A stretch of DNA of 39,095 bases from Actinomycetota bacterium (GTDB lineage Bacteria; Actinomycetota; Acidimicrobiia; Acidimicrobiales; CADCSY01). The stretch covers positions 1-39,095 of the forward strand of contig JAHWJI010000011.1 in assembly GCA_019348495.1 (NCBI GenBank). The letters run 5' to 3'. Positions 16,365 to 24,094 of the stretch are shown here, in pieces (the first letter of the stretch is position 1; every line of letters starts with the position of its first letter). The position numbers and the translations under genes were made by a program. Below the pieces are notes generated by a model that was given only the letters and a program-made list of their open reading frames with translations, had not been told where the DNA came from and searched no databases.

Positions 16365-18959
16365 ATGGCCGCCATCCCCGACAAGCCCTCACTCGACGGC
16401 CTCGAACGGAGGTGGGCCGAGCGCTGGGAAGCCGAAGCGACCTACGCCTTCGACCGCAGCCGGCCCCGTGCCGAGGTGTTCAGCATCGACACCCCACCAC
16501 CCACGATCAGCGGCTCCCTGCACATGGGGTCGGTCTTCGGCTACGTGCAGACCGACGCCCTGGCCCGCTTCCACCGGATGCGGGGCCAGGCCGTGTTCTA
16601 CCCCATGGGTTGGGACGACAACGGCCTGCCCACCGAGCGCCGGGTCGAGAACCACTTCGGTGTGCGCTGCGACCCGTCGCTGCCCCATGACCCGGAGTTC
16701 ACGCCGCCGGCCGAGCCTGACCCCAGGCGCAAGCAGGCCTGCAGCCGGCCCAACTTCGTCGAGCTGTGCCTGGCGCTGACCGTCGAGGACGAGAAGGTGT
16801 TCGAGGAGGTGTGGCGGCGCGTCGGCCTGTCGGTCGACTGGTCGCTGACCTACGCCACCATCGGGCCCCGGGCCCAGCGCACCAGCCAGCAGGCCTTCCT
16901 GCGGGACCTGGCCCGGGGTGACGCCTACGCCGCCGAGGCGCCCACGCTGTGGGACGTCACCGACCAGACCGCCGTGGCCCAGGCCGAGCTGGAGGACCGG
17001 GACCAGCCGGGCGCCTACCACCGCTACGGCTTTTCGCGCCGCGACGGCAGGGGCAAGGTCTTCATCGAGACCACCCGCCCCGAGCTGCTACCGGCCTGCG
17101 TCGCCCTCGTGGCCCACCCCGACGACGAGCGCTACCAGGACCTGTTCGGGACCACCGTCGTGTCCCCGCTGTTCGGGGTGGAGGTGCCCGTGCTCGCCCA
17201 CGAGCTGGCCGCTCCCGACAAGGGGTCGGGCATGGCCATGATCTGCACCTTCGGTGACACCACCGACGTCACCTGGTGGCGGGAGCTGCAGTTGCCCGTC
17301 CGCAACGTCTTGGAGCGCAACGGGCGCCTGCGCGCCGCCCCGCCGGTGGCCATCGCCTCCGAGGAGGGACGGGCGACCTACGCCGAGCTGGCGGGCAAGA
17401 CCACCAAGGCGGCCCGGGCCCGCATCGTCGAGCTGCTGGCCGAGGCCGGCGAGCTGGTGGGCGAGCCCACGCCCATCACCCACCCGGTGAAGTTCTACGA
17501 GCGGGGCGACCGGCCCCTGGAGATCGTGACCAGCCGCCAGTGGTACATCCGCAACGGCGGGCGCGACCCCGACCTGCGCCAGGCCCTGTTGCAGCGGGGC
17601 AAGGAGCTGGCCTGGCATCCGAGCTTCATGCACCAGCGCTACGAGAGCTGGGTGGAGGGCCTCAACGGTGACTGGCTCATCAGCCGCCAGCGCTTCTTCG
17701 GGGTGCCCTTCCCGCTGTGGTACCCGATGGGCGACGACGGCTCCATCGGCTACGACACCCCGATACTCCCCGACGAGGCGTCGTTGCCCGTCGACCCGTC
17801 GTCGGATGTTCCCCCCGGCTTCACGGCCGACCAGCGCGGCCGCCCCGGGGGCTTCGTCGGCGACCCCGACATCATGGACACCTGGGCCACGTCGTCGCTG
17901 ACACCCCAGATCGCCACCGGCTGGGTCGACGATCCCGACCTGTTCTCCCGCACCTTCCCCATGGACCTGCGGCCCCAGGGTCCGGAGATCATCCGCACGT
18001 GGCTCTTCGCCACCGTCGTGCGGGCCCACGCCGAGTTCGGCCGGCTGCCGTGGAGCGACGCCGCCCTCAACGGCTGGATCCTCGACCCCGACCGCAAGAA
18101 GATGTCGAAGTCCAAGGGCAACGTGGTCACGCCGGCGGCCGTGCTCGACGAGCACGGCTCCGACGCCGTGCGCTACTGGGCCGCCAGCGCCCGGCCCGGC
18201 ACCGACACCGCCCTCGACGTCAACCAGATGAAGGTCGGCCGGCGCCTGGCCATCAAGCTCCTCAACGCCTCCCGCTTCGTGCTGTCGCGCCTCCCCGACG
18301 AGGGGCCCTCGGCCGGCGAGCGGGCCGTCACCAACACCCTCGACCGCTCGATGCTGGCCCATCTCGCCGCCGTGGTGGCCGAGGCCACCGCCGCCTTCGA
18401 GGCCTTCGACTACGCCCGGGCCCTGGAGCACACCGAGCGCTTCTTCTGGCGCTTCTGCGACGACTACCTGGAGCTGGTCAAGGCCCGGGCCTACGGAGAG
18501 GCCGGCGGTACCGGCGCCGACTCCGCCCACATGGCGCTGGGTTGGGCCCTCGACACCCTGCTGGGCCTGTTCGCCCCCTTCCTGCCCTTCGTGACCGAGG
18601 AGGTGTGGTCGTGGTCGAACGAGGGCTCGGTGCACCGCTCGACCTGGCCCGACCACCGGTGCCTGGCCTCGGCCGCCGGCCACCTGGAGGAGAGCGCCCC
18701 CGACGTGCGGCCCGGGCCCGGCCACCTCTTGGTGCTCGACGTGGCCGCCGCCGTGCTGGGCGAGGTGCGCAAGGCCAAGACCGCGGCCCAGCGCTCGCTG
18801 CGCACCGAGGTGGCCCGGGTGGTGGTCACCGACACGCCCGAGCGCGTGGCCGCCCTGGCCGGCGCCGCCGACGACCTCCGCGAGGCGGGCCGCATCGCCG
18901 AGCTGTCACTGGTCGAAGGCACCGAGGCGTCGGTGGCGGTCACCCTGGCCGAGCCCTGA
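16365..18959 (+). CDS. valS: Valine--tRNA ligase
   Basis: Class I synthetase that charges tRNA-Val, 864 aa. The HIGH-type motif SLHMGS is at 51-56 after TPPPTISG. NGLPTERRVENHFGVRCDP is typical of the archaeal/rickettsial-type bacterial ValS. The CP1 editing domain spans roughly residues 190-390 (with FIETTRPELLPACVAL). KKMSKSKGN is near residue 578, followed by the anticodon-binding domain (YARALEHTERFFWRFCDDYLELVK). The C-terminal coiled-coil arm of classical E. coli-type ValS is absent and the protein ends after a short alpha/beta region, consistent with this subtype. The 3' end lies 9 bp from the convergent mscS stop. Confidence 0.93.
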   Translation: MAAIPDKPSLDGLERRWAERWEAEATYAFDRSRPRAEVFSIDTPPPTISGSLHMGSVFGYVQTDALARFHRMRGQAVFYPMGWDDNGLPTERRVENHFGVRCDPSLPHDPEFTPPAEPDPRRKQACSRPNFVELCLALTVEDEKVFEEVWRRVGLSVDWSLTYATIGPRAQRTSQQAFLRDLARGDAYAAEAPTLWDVTDQTAVAQAELEDRDQPGAYHRYGFSRRDGRGKVFIETTRPELLPACVALVAHPDDERYQDLFGTTVVSPLFGVEVPVLAHELAAPDKGSGMAMICTFGDTTDVTWWRELQLPVRNVLERNGRLRAAPPVAIASEEGRATYAELAGKTTKAARARIVELLAEAGELVGEPTPITHPVKFYERGDRPLEIVTSRQWYIRNGGRDPDLRQALLQRGKELAWHPSFMHQRYESWVEGLNGDWLISRQRFFGVPFPLWYPMGDDGSIGYDTPILPDEASLPVDPSSDVPPGFTADQRGRPGGFVGDPDIMDTWATSSLTPQIATGWVDDPDLFSRTFPMDLRPQGPEIIRTWLFATVVRAHAEFGRLPWSDAALNGWILDPDRKKMSKSKGNVVTPAAVLDEHGSDAVRYWAASARPGTDTALDVNQMKVGRRLAIKLLNASRFVLSRLPDEGPSAGERAVTNTLDRSMLAHLAAVVAEATAAFEAFDYARALEHTERFFWRFCDDYLELVKARAYGEAGGTGADSAHMALGWALDTLLGLFAPFLPFVTEEVWSWSNEGSVHRSTWPDHRCLASAAGHLEESAPDVRPGPGHLLVLDVAAAVLGEVRKAKTAAQRSLRTEVARVVVTDTPERVAALAGAADDLREAGRIAELSLVEGTEASVAVTLAEP

Positions 18960-18968
18960 CCCGGGCGG

Positions 18969-20069
18969 TTACGTCGGCGACTGCATTGACTTCCCCGCCG
19001 GGTCGTTGGTGGCGTGGCCGTTGGCCTCCTCGGCGCCGGGCAGGGTGGCGCCGTCGGGGCGGACCCACACCGTGCGCTGGGGGAAGGGGATCTCGATGCC
19101 GGCGCGGTCGAAGGCCTCCTTCATGCGCTGGCGCAGCTCGCGCATCACCTTCCACTGCGACGAGGGCGTGGTCTTCACCACCAGGCGGATGGCCACGCCG
19201 TCGGGCCCGAACGCCTCCACGCCCCAGACCTCGGGCTCCTCGAGGATGTTCACCCCCCACGCGTCGTCCTTCCACAGCTGGTCGGCGACGGCTTTGATGG
19301 TGTCCTTGGCCATGGCCAGATCGGTCTCGTAAGCCACCTCGAAGTCGATCAGGGCCCGTGACCACTGCTGGGACTTGTTGGCCACCCGTCGGATCTCCCC
19401 GTTGGGGAAGTGCCAGACGGTGCCCTCGACGTCACGCAGGCGCGTGGTGCGCAAGCTCACGCCCTCCACGGTGCCCGAGGCGTCGCCCACGTCGATGACG
19501 TCGCCCACACCGAACTGGTCCTCGACCAGCATGAACATGCCCGACAGGAAGTCCTTGACCAGGCTCTGGGCGCCGAAGCCCAGTGCCACGCCAGCGATCC
19601 CGGCCCCGGCGATGAGGGGCCCGAGGTTGATGTCGAACTCGGCCAGGATGGTGAAGGTGGCGATGGTCCACACCATGGCGGTGGTGATGCTGCTCAGCAC
19701 CGCCCCGATCGTCCCGGCCCGCTGCACCGCTCGGATGTTGACCGGCCCAGTCGTGAGCAGGGCGGCGGGCGTCTTGTCCCGGATGGTCCCCAACGTGCGT
19801 TGGACGTCGGGCTGTTCGAAGCTGCGCACGAAGCGCTTGATGGCCCGCCGGGCCAGGCGGGTGGCGATCAGGGCCAGCACGACGATGAAGGCGATCTTGA
19901 GCGGCTTGGTCAACAGGGTGTCGAACAACTGGGCCAAGCCGTCGTTCTCCGTCTGGGAGAAGACCAGGCGACAGACGGCGCCACGATCCCGACAGACCCC
20001 CTCCACGGTGGCGGGGTCGGATGAGCCCTCGCTTTGGGCCACGATGAGCGCGGTGATGAGCGGGACCAT
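18969..20069 (-). CDS. MscS-family mechanosensitive ion channel
   Basis: A 366-aa inner-membrane channel that opens under membrane tension to release solutes on hypo-osmotic shock. It has an N-terminal hydrophobic segment, then an exported-looking loop with two cysteines (VEGVCRDRGAVCRLVF), then three helices. The pore helix is GPLIAGAGIAGVALGFGAQSLVKDF, the MscS TM3 Gly/Ala pattern. The beta domain follows (QFGVGDVIDVGDASGTVEGV...FPNGEIRRVANKS), then a C-terminal alpha/beta domain ending in PFPQRTVWV and a short disordered tail. The start is ATG 20069 with a GA-rich upstream. Located downstream of carD in the same direction. Confidence 0.9.
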   Translation of the reverse strand: MVPLITALIVAQSEGSSDPATVEGVCRDRGAVCRLVFSQTENDGLAQLFDTLLTKPLKIAFIVVLALIATRLARRAIKRFVRSFEQPDVQRTLGTIRDKTPAALLTTGPVNIRAVQRAGTIGAVLSSITTAMVWTIATFTILAEFDINLGPLIAGAGIAGVALGFGAQSLVKDFLSGMFMLVEDQFGVGDVIDVGDASGTVEGVSLRTTRLRDVEGTVWHFPNGEIRRVANKSQQWSRALIDFEVAYETDLAMAKDTIKAVADQLWKDDAWGVNILEEPEVWGVEAFGPDGVAIRLVVKTTPSSQWKVMRELRQRMKEAFDRAGIEIPFPQRTVWVRPDGATLPGAEEANGHATNDPAGKSMQSPT

Positions 20070-20108
20070 CCCTCGACCCTACTGAGACGTCCCCGCCGGC
20101 GACACCCT

Positions 20109-20125
20109 CCGGCGGCAGCCGCCGG
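20109..20125 (-). terminator. Short GC hairpin after carD
   Basis: ccggcgg-cag-ccgccgg forms a 7-bp stem 7 bp downstream of the carD stop, in the 63-bp gap before mscS. There is no T-run, so this is only a candidate terminator or attenuator. Confidence 0.35.
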
Positions 20126-20132
20126 CGAACGA

Positions 20133-20612
20133 TCAGGCGATCTCGGTCGAGAGGCGCTCGAGGGCCTCGTCCTCGGTGATCGACAGAGCCACGCTGAGCT
20201 CGGACACGAGGATGCCCCGGGCCCGCTCCAACATCGACTTCTCCCCCGCCGAGAGGCCCTTGGCCGCCTCGCGCAGCGCCAGGTTCCGTACCACCTCGGC
20301 CACCTGGTACACGTCGCCGGTCTTGAGCTTCTCCTGGTGGTTCTTGAACCTCCGGCTCCAGTTTCCCGGTTCGCGCACGTCCTTCTTGGACAGGAGCTGG
20401 AACAGGTCCTCGACGTCCTCCACGCTGATGGGAGGGCGCATGCCCACCTCCTCCACCTTGTCGGAGGGCACCGACAAGGTCAGCTCGCCGTGGGCCATGC
20501 GCAGCACCAGGTACTCGGTCTGCTCACCGAAGGCCTCGCGCATCTCCTTGCGCTCGATCACGGCCGCGCCGTGGTGGGGGTAGACGACATGGTCGCCGAT
20601 CTTGAACGGCAT
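20133..20612 (-). CDS. carD: CarD-family transcriptional regulator
   Basis: A 159-aa global regulator that binds the RNA polymerase beta subunit and stabilises open promoter complexes at rRNA and many housekeeping promoters in Actinobacteria. The N-terminal RNAP-interaction domain starts FKIGDHVVYPHHGAAVIE and contains EYLVLRM and the LSVPSDKVEEVGMR strand. The C-terminal helical domain has NWSRRFKNHQEKLKTGD with the promoter-fork Trp, then VAEVVRNLALREAAKGLSAGEK. The start is ATG 20612, with AGGAG 6 nt upstream, which rejects the longer ORF-track frame. In many actinobacteria carD adjoins ispD; here it is ~7 kb from ispDF and sits beside msrA. Confidence 0.94.
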   Translation of the reverse strand: MPFKIGDHVVYPHHGAAVIERKEMREAFGEQTEYLVLRMAHGELTLSVPSDKVEEVGMRPPISVEDVEDLFQLLSKKDVREPGNWSRRFKNHQEKLKTGDVYQVAEVVRNLALREAAKGLSAGEKSMLERARGILVSELSVALSITEDEALERLSTEIA

Positions 20613-20655
20613 GAAAGCTCCTGCTACGGCAACTGGGGAAGGTCCTAGTCTGCCA

Positions 20656-21138
20656 TCAGATCCGGCAGGTCGAGAGCCCCCGCTTCTCCAGGTACTGCTG
20701 GTGGTAGTCCTCGGCGGGCCAGAAGGTCGACGCCGGCGTGACCTCGGTGACGATGGCACGCCCGAAGCGTCCTGACGCCTCCAGCTCCTCGATCGAGCGC
20801 TGGGCGGCCTTCTGCTGGGCCTCGTCGTGGAAGTAGACGGCCGAGCGGTACTGGGTGCCCACGTCGGGACCCTGGCGGTTCAAGGTGGTGGGGTCGTGGT
20901 TGTCCCAGAACACCGACAGGAGGTCGTCGTAGGAGAGCCGCTCGGGGTCATAGGTCACCTGGACCACCTCGGCGTGGCCCGTGCGCCCGGTGCAGACCCG
21001 GCGGTACGTCGGCTCGTCCTTGGTGCCGCCCATGTAGCCCACGGCGGTGGCCACCACGCCGGGAACCTGGCGGTAGGCGGCCTCGATCCCCCAGAAGCAC
21101 CCGGCCCCGAACGTCGCTACCTCTTGCGCCATCGTCAT
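20656..21138 (-). CDS. msrA: Peptide methionine sulfoxide reductase A
   Basis: Reduces methionine-S-sulfoxide in proteins, a cytoplasmic oxidative repair enzyme using thioredoxin. The catalytic GCFWG motif is at residues 13-17 (Cys14), followed by AVGYMGG, YRRVCTGRTGHAEVV and FWPAEDYHQQYL. A resolving cysteine is present near the C-terminus (GLSTCRI). Length 160 aa, typical. The active-site residue is an ordinary Cys codon, not TGA. Its ATG is immediately after the stop of the DJ-1/PfpI remnant on the same strand, so it may be co-transcribed with the radical SAM and ATP-grasp genes upstream. Confidence 0.95.
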   Translation of the reverse strand: MTMAQEVATFGAGCFWGIEAAYRQVPGVVATAVGYMGGTKDEPTYRRVCTGRTGHAEVVQVTYDPERLSYDDLLSVFWDNHDPTTLNRQGPDVGTQYRSAVYFHDEAQQKAAQRSIEELEASGRFGRAIVTEVTPASTFWPAEDYHQQYLEKRGLSTCRI

Positions 21139-21380
21139 CCACCCTCTCCGCCCGTTGGTCTGCCTGTCTCGAAGCTACGGGGCCGCTGGTCGTACTGGAT
21201 GTAGCGGGCCACCTGGGCGGCCCGCTCGGTGCTGTGCAGGCGGGCCACCAGGTGCAGGGCCATGTCGATGCCGGCCGAGACCCCGGCGGCGGTGACCACT
21301 TGGCCGTCGTCGACGAAACGGTCCTCGGGCCGGAGCTCGATGCGCTCTCCGAGCACCACGGCTATGGCCGGCCCGCTCAC
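21135..21380 (-). pseudogene. DJ-1/PfpI (GATase1-like) C-terminal remnant
   Basis: An 81-aa ORF whose residues ~10-70 match the C-terminal part of DJ-1/PfpI-like proteins: ERIELRPEDRFVDDGQVVTA, then AGVSAGIDMALHLVARL and ARYIQYDQRP. The N-terminal ~110-130 residues, including the nucleophile-elbow cysteine, are missing, so it should lack activity. Its GTG (21380-21378) overlaps the second stop of the radical SAM reading frame (TGA 21379-21377), which makes the two coupled if the upstream TGA is read through. It may be a decayed gene, or a small protein kept for its dimerisation surface. Confidence 0.6.
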
Positions 21381-22810
21381 GTGGGGGAGAGAGGGCCGAA
21401 CTGGCCCTCGGTGGGCTCCGCTCAACAGAACCAGGGCTCGGTGAGGCGCGGCCTGCCCTGGGTCGAGCCGGCGGCGATGAGCTCCCCCTCGCCGGGATCG
21501 GCGGCGCCGGCGGCGCCCGGATCGGCGGCCTGGCGCACGGCCCGGCTGACGGCCAGGTACAGGCTGGCGGCCGGCTCGCCGGCATCGAGGCCGGCCTGCA
21601 CCTGCTCGGCCAGCTGGGCCTGGAGCTCGTCGACGCGCCGATCCGCCGCCGTCCAGGAGTAGCTGAGGCGCTCGGCGTCGTAGGACCCGAGGTGGGGGGC
21701 CATGTCGGGGTGGTCGACCAGCAGCGAGCCTTCGGGCACCAGCAGGCGGATGGTGTACTGCACGGGGTCGACGTTGGCGATGAGGTCGTGGGCAGCGACG
21801 AAGTCGACGAGGTCGACCAGGTCGGCGGGCGTGGTCCAGGGGGTGAAGGGCAGGAACGACGGCCGCACCTCGATGTTGTGGTCGCGGAGCACCCCGATGG
21901 CCTCGGCCGCCTGGGCGGCGGTGTGGCCCTTGTCCAGGCGGGCCAGGATGGCGTCGTTGACCGACTCCAGGGCCGAGACGACGAACAGGCAGCCAGCGGC
22001 GGCCATCGAGCCCCAGAGGCCACGGTGGCGCAGGATGAGCTCCACCTTGGTGGTGCAGTCGAAGGTGAGCTCGGGAAAGCGCTCGTGCATGGCCGCCACC
22101 ACCCGTCGGGAGTGGTGGACGCCGTTGAGGAAGTCGGGGTCGGCGAAGGTGATGTGGCGGGCGCCGGCCGCCACCAGTTGGGCGATGTCGGCCACGACCA
22201 CCTCGGGGCCCACCACCCGGATGCGCCCGTCGTAGACCGTGGGCACCGGGCAGTGCCGGCACCGGGAGGCGCAGCCGTGGCTGGCCTCCACCGCGCCGAC
22301 CAGGCGCTCCTCGCCGTCCACGGCGAGGTGGGCGTAGCGCTCGAGAGGCGGCAGCAGGTCGCGGGCGGGGACGTCGAAGTCGCTGCGCCCCAGGTGCACG
22401 ATCGGGCGGGTGTCGGCGGCCGGCGCCGGGCTCGCCGCGCCCCGGGCCGGGAGCCCGTCCACCCAGGCCAGCAGGGCGGGCTCGTACTCGCCGGCGATGA
22501 CCCGGTCGGCCACCGCCCGCAGGGTGGCGTCGGCGCTGACGGCGGCGTAGAGGCCGTAGAAGCACACGGGCAGCTCCGGGCGCTGGTGGCGTGCGGCGGT
22601 GGCCGCGGCCAGGGCCAGGCGCATGGCCGTGTGCATGGGCACCGAGAAGGCGACGGCGCTCGCCCACGCCACCAGCTCGGGGTCCCAGGGCTGGACCGAC
22701 AGGTCGAGGGCGGCCACGTCGTGGCCCCGGCGGCGAAGGGCGGCGGCGGGCGAGGCCACGTGCACCGGCTGGTGCCCGAGCTCGTAGGTCGAGACCAACA
22801 GCACCCGCAC
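21377..22810 (-). CDS. B12-binding-like radical SAM selenoprotein, CUAEP tail
   Basis: Residues 1-120 resemble a cobalamin-binding-type fold (VLLVSTYELGHQPVHVAS). The radical SAM core begins with the 4Fe-4S motif CASRCRHCP (Cys180, Cys184, Cys187), followed by a TIM-barrel-like domain to ~400. ORF callers stop at TGA 21422-21424, after EPWFC. Reading TGA as selenocysteine (residue 463) gives C-U-A-E-P, then TEGQFGPLSPT and a second stop at 21379-21377, 477 aa in total. From memory, NCBI names a family for exactly this tail (CUAEP/CCAEP-tail radical SAM protein), in which some members have Cys instead. A SECIS-like hairpin follows the TGA. The substrate is unknown. The start is GTG 22810, 40 bp after the ATP-grasp gene in the same direction. 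Confidence 0.85.
21391..21409 (-). promoter_or_regulatory. Candidate bacterial SECIS hairpin
   Basis: On the minus strand, gagggcc-agttc-ggccctc forms a perfect 7-bp stem with a 5-base loop. The loop starts 19 nt after the in-frame TGA. G is the second loop base. From memory, bacterial SECIS elements need a 3-14 base apical loop, about 16-37 nt from the UGA, with a G in the first two loop positions; all three hold. It would recruit the SelB-type elongation factor. The hairpin is inside the extended coding frame. Confidence 0.7.
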
Positions 22811-22850
22811 CCGGTCACGCTACCGGGGAAGGCCCCCCACCCCCGTTCGA

Positions 22851-24077
22851 TCAGGAGGCTTCGATGACCACCTCGAGGTGGGCGTGGGCCCGACGCAGGG
22901 CGTCCTCCACCGCCTCAGGGGTGGGGGCCCGGGCGAAGAGGAAGCCGAGGTAGCGGTCGCCCTCGGGCAGGGCCCGCACGGGGCGCCCCCGGGCGATGGT
23001 CAGCTCCAGGCCCTCGATGCCGGGCACGGCCCGGGCGGACTCGACACCGCCCACCTCGACCAGGCAGCCCGAGCGGGGGATGGGCAGCATCATGACCCCG
23101 GCCGCCTGGTCCTCCCGGCGTAGACCGTCGAGGCCGAGGCCCAGGGCGTGGCGGAGGATGACCTCCTCCAGGGAGATGCCGGCACCGAAGCGCAGCGCCC
23201 GCGAGCACAGCCCCCCGATGGAGCGGGCGGCCACCTCCACCAGGCGGACGCCGTCGGCGCCGATGCGCACCTCGGCGTGCACCGGTCCCTCCACCAGGCC
23301 GAGGGCGGTGGCGCCGGCGGCCACCAGCCCGACCACCGCCTCACGGGTGGGGGCCGGGAGCCGCGAAGGGGTGACGTAGATGGTCTCCTCGAAGTAGGGG
23401 CCGTCGAGGGGGTCGGGCTTGTCGAACACCGCCAGGACCTCGAGCCGCCCGCGGGTGAGCAGGCCCTCGACAGCCACCTCGGGCCCGGCCACGAAGGACT
23501 CCACCAGCACCGGCCCTGTGGGGTCCTGGCCGGCGTCGGCCAGGATGGCCCGCACCCTGGACGCCGCCTCGGCGGCGGCGGCGGGGTCGTCGGCCCGCAT
23601 GACGCCCCGGCTACCCGACAGCGAGACCGGCTTGACCACGCAGGGCAGGCCCACCTCGGTGGCGAGGGCGGCCACGTCGTCGCCGGGTCGGGCCACCCGG
23701 AACGCGGGCTGGTCGACCCCGGCGGCGGCCAACGCCGTGCGGCTGCCCAGCTTGTCGCGCGTGGCGGCCACGGCGGTGGCCGGGTTGTGGGCCAGGCCCA
23801 GGCGCCCGGCGGCCAGGGCGGCGGCCAGCACGCCCTGTTCGTCGACGGCCACCACGGCGTCGACGGGGGACCGGTCGGCGGCGAAGGCGACGATGGCGGC
23901 GGCGGCGGCGTCGGGATGGTCGAGGGGCAGCACCAGGGCACGGTCCTCCATGGAGACGGCCATGGCCTGGCGATGCTCGGAGGCGACGACCACCTCGACC
24001 CCCAGGGCCGACGCGGCCCGCACGAAGTCGGTCGCCCGGTAGGTTCCGGTGGGCAGGATAAGGAGGACCCGGGGCAC
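22851..24077 (-). CDS. ATP-grasp domain protein
   Basis: A 408-aa cytoplasmic ATP-grasp enzyme, which would join a carboxylate to an amine or thiol via an acyl-phosphate. The N-terminal preATP-grasp domain starts RVLLILPTGTYRATDFVRA. The ATP-grasp core has CVVKPVSLSGSRGV near residues 146-159, VLVESFVAGPEVAVEG near 190-205, and the metal-binding VHAEVRIG and VRLVEVAARSIGG near 265-290. A further ~100 residues (MMLPIPRSGCLVEVGG) resemble the C-terminal lid of carbamoyl-phosphate-synthase-like ligases. Substrate unknown. It starts at GTG 24077, only 17 bp from the divergent nfuA-like start, and is followed by the radical SAM selenoprotein, probably in one transcript. Confidence 0.87.
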   Translation of the reverse strand: MPRVLLILPTGTYRATDFVRAASALGVEVVVASEHRQAMAVSMEDRALVLPLDHPDAAAAAIVAFAADRSPVDAVVAVDEQGVLAAALAAGRLGLAHNPATAVAATRDKLGSRTALAAAGVDQPAFRVARPGDDVAALATEVGLPCVVKPVSLSGSRGVMRADDPAAAAEAASRVRAILADAGQDPTGPVLVESFVAGPEVAVEGLLTRGRLEVLAVFDKPDPLDGPYFEETIYVTPSRLPAPTREAVVGLVAAGATALGLVEGPVHAEVRIGADGVRLVEVAARSIGGLCSRALRFGAGISLEEVILRHALGLGLDGLRREDQAAGVMMLPIPRSGCLVEVGGVESARAVPGIEGLELTIARGRPVRALPEGDRYLGFLFARAPTPEAVEDALRRAHAHLEVVIEAS

Positions 24078-24094
24078 GGTCCTATCATGGGGGC

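Noticed and set aside
20656-21138. MsrA as a second selenoprotein
   Set aside because: The catalytic position of GCFWG is an ordinary TGC cysteine codon, and there is no in-frame TGA.
24078-24094. Shared promoter between the ATP-grasp and nfuA-like genes
   Set aside because: The 17-bp gap is too short for a normal divergent promoter pair; tatcat resembles a -10 box, but no -35 partner can be supported.
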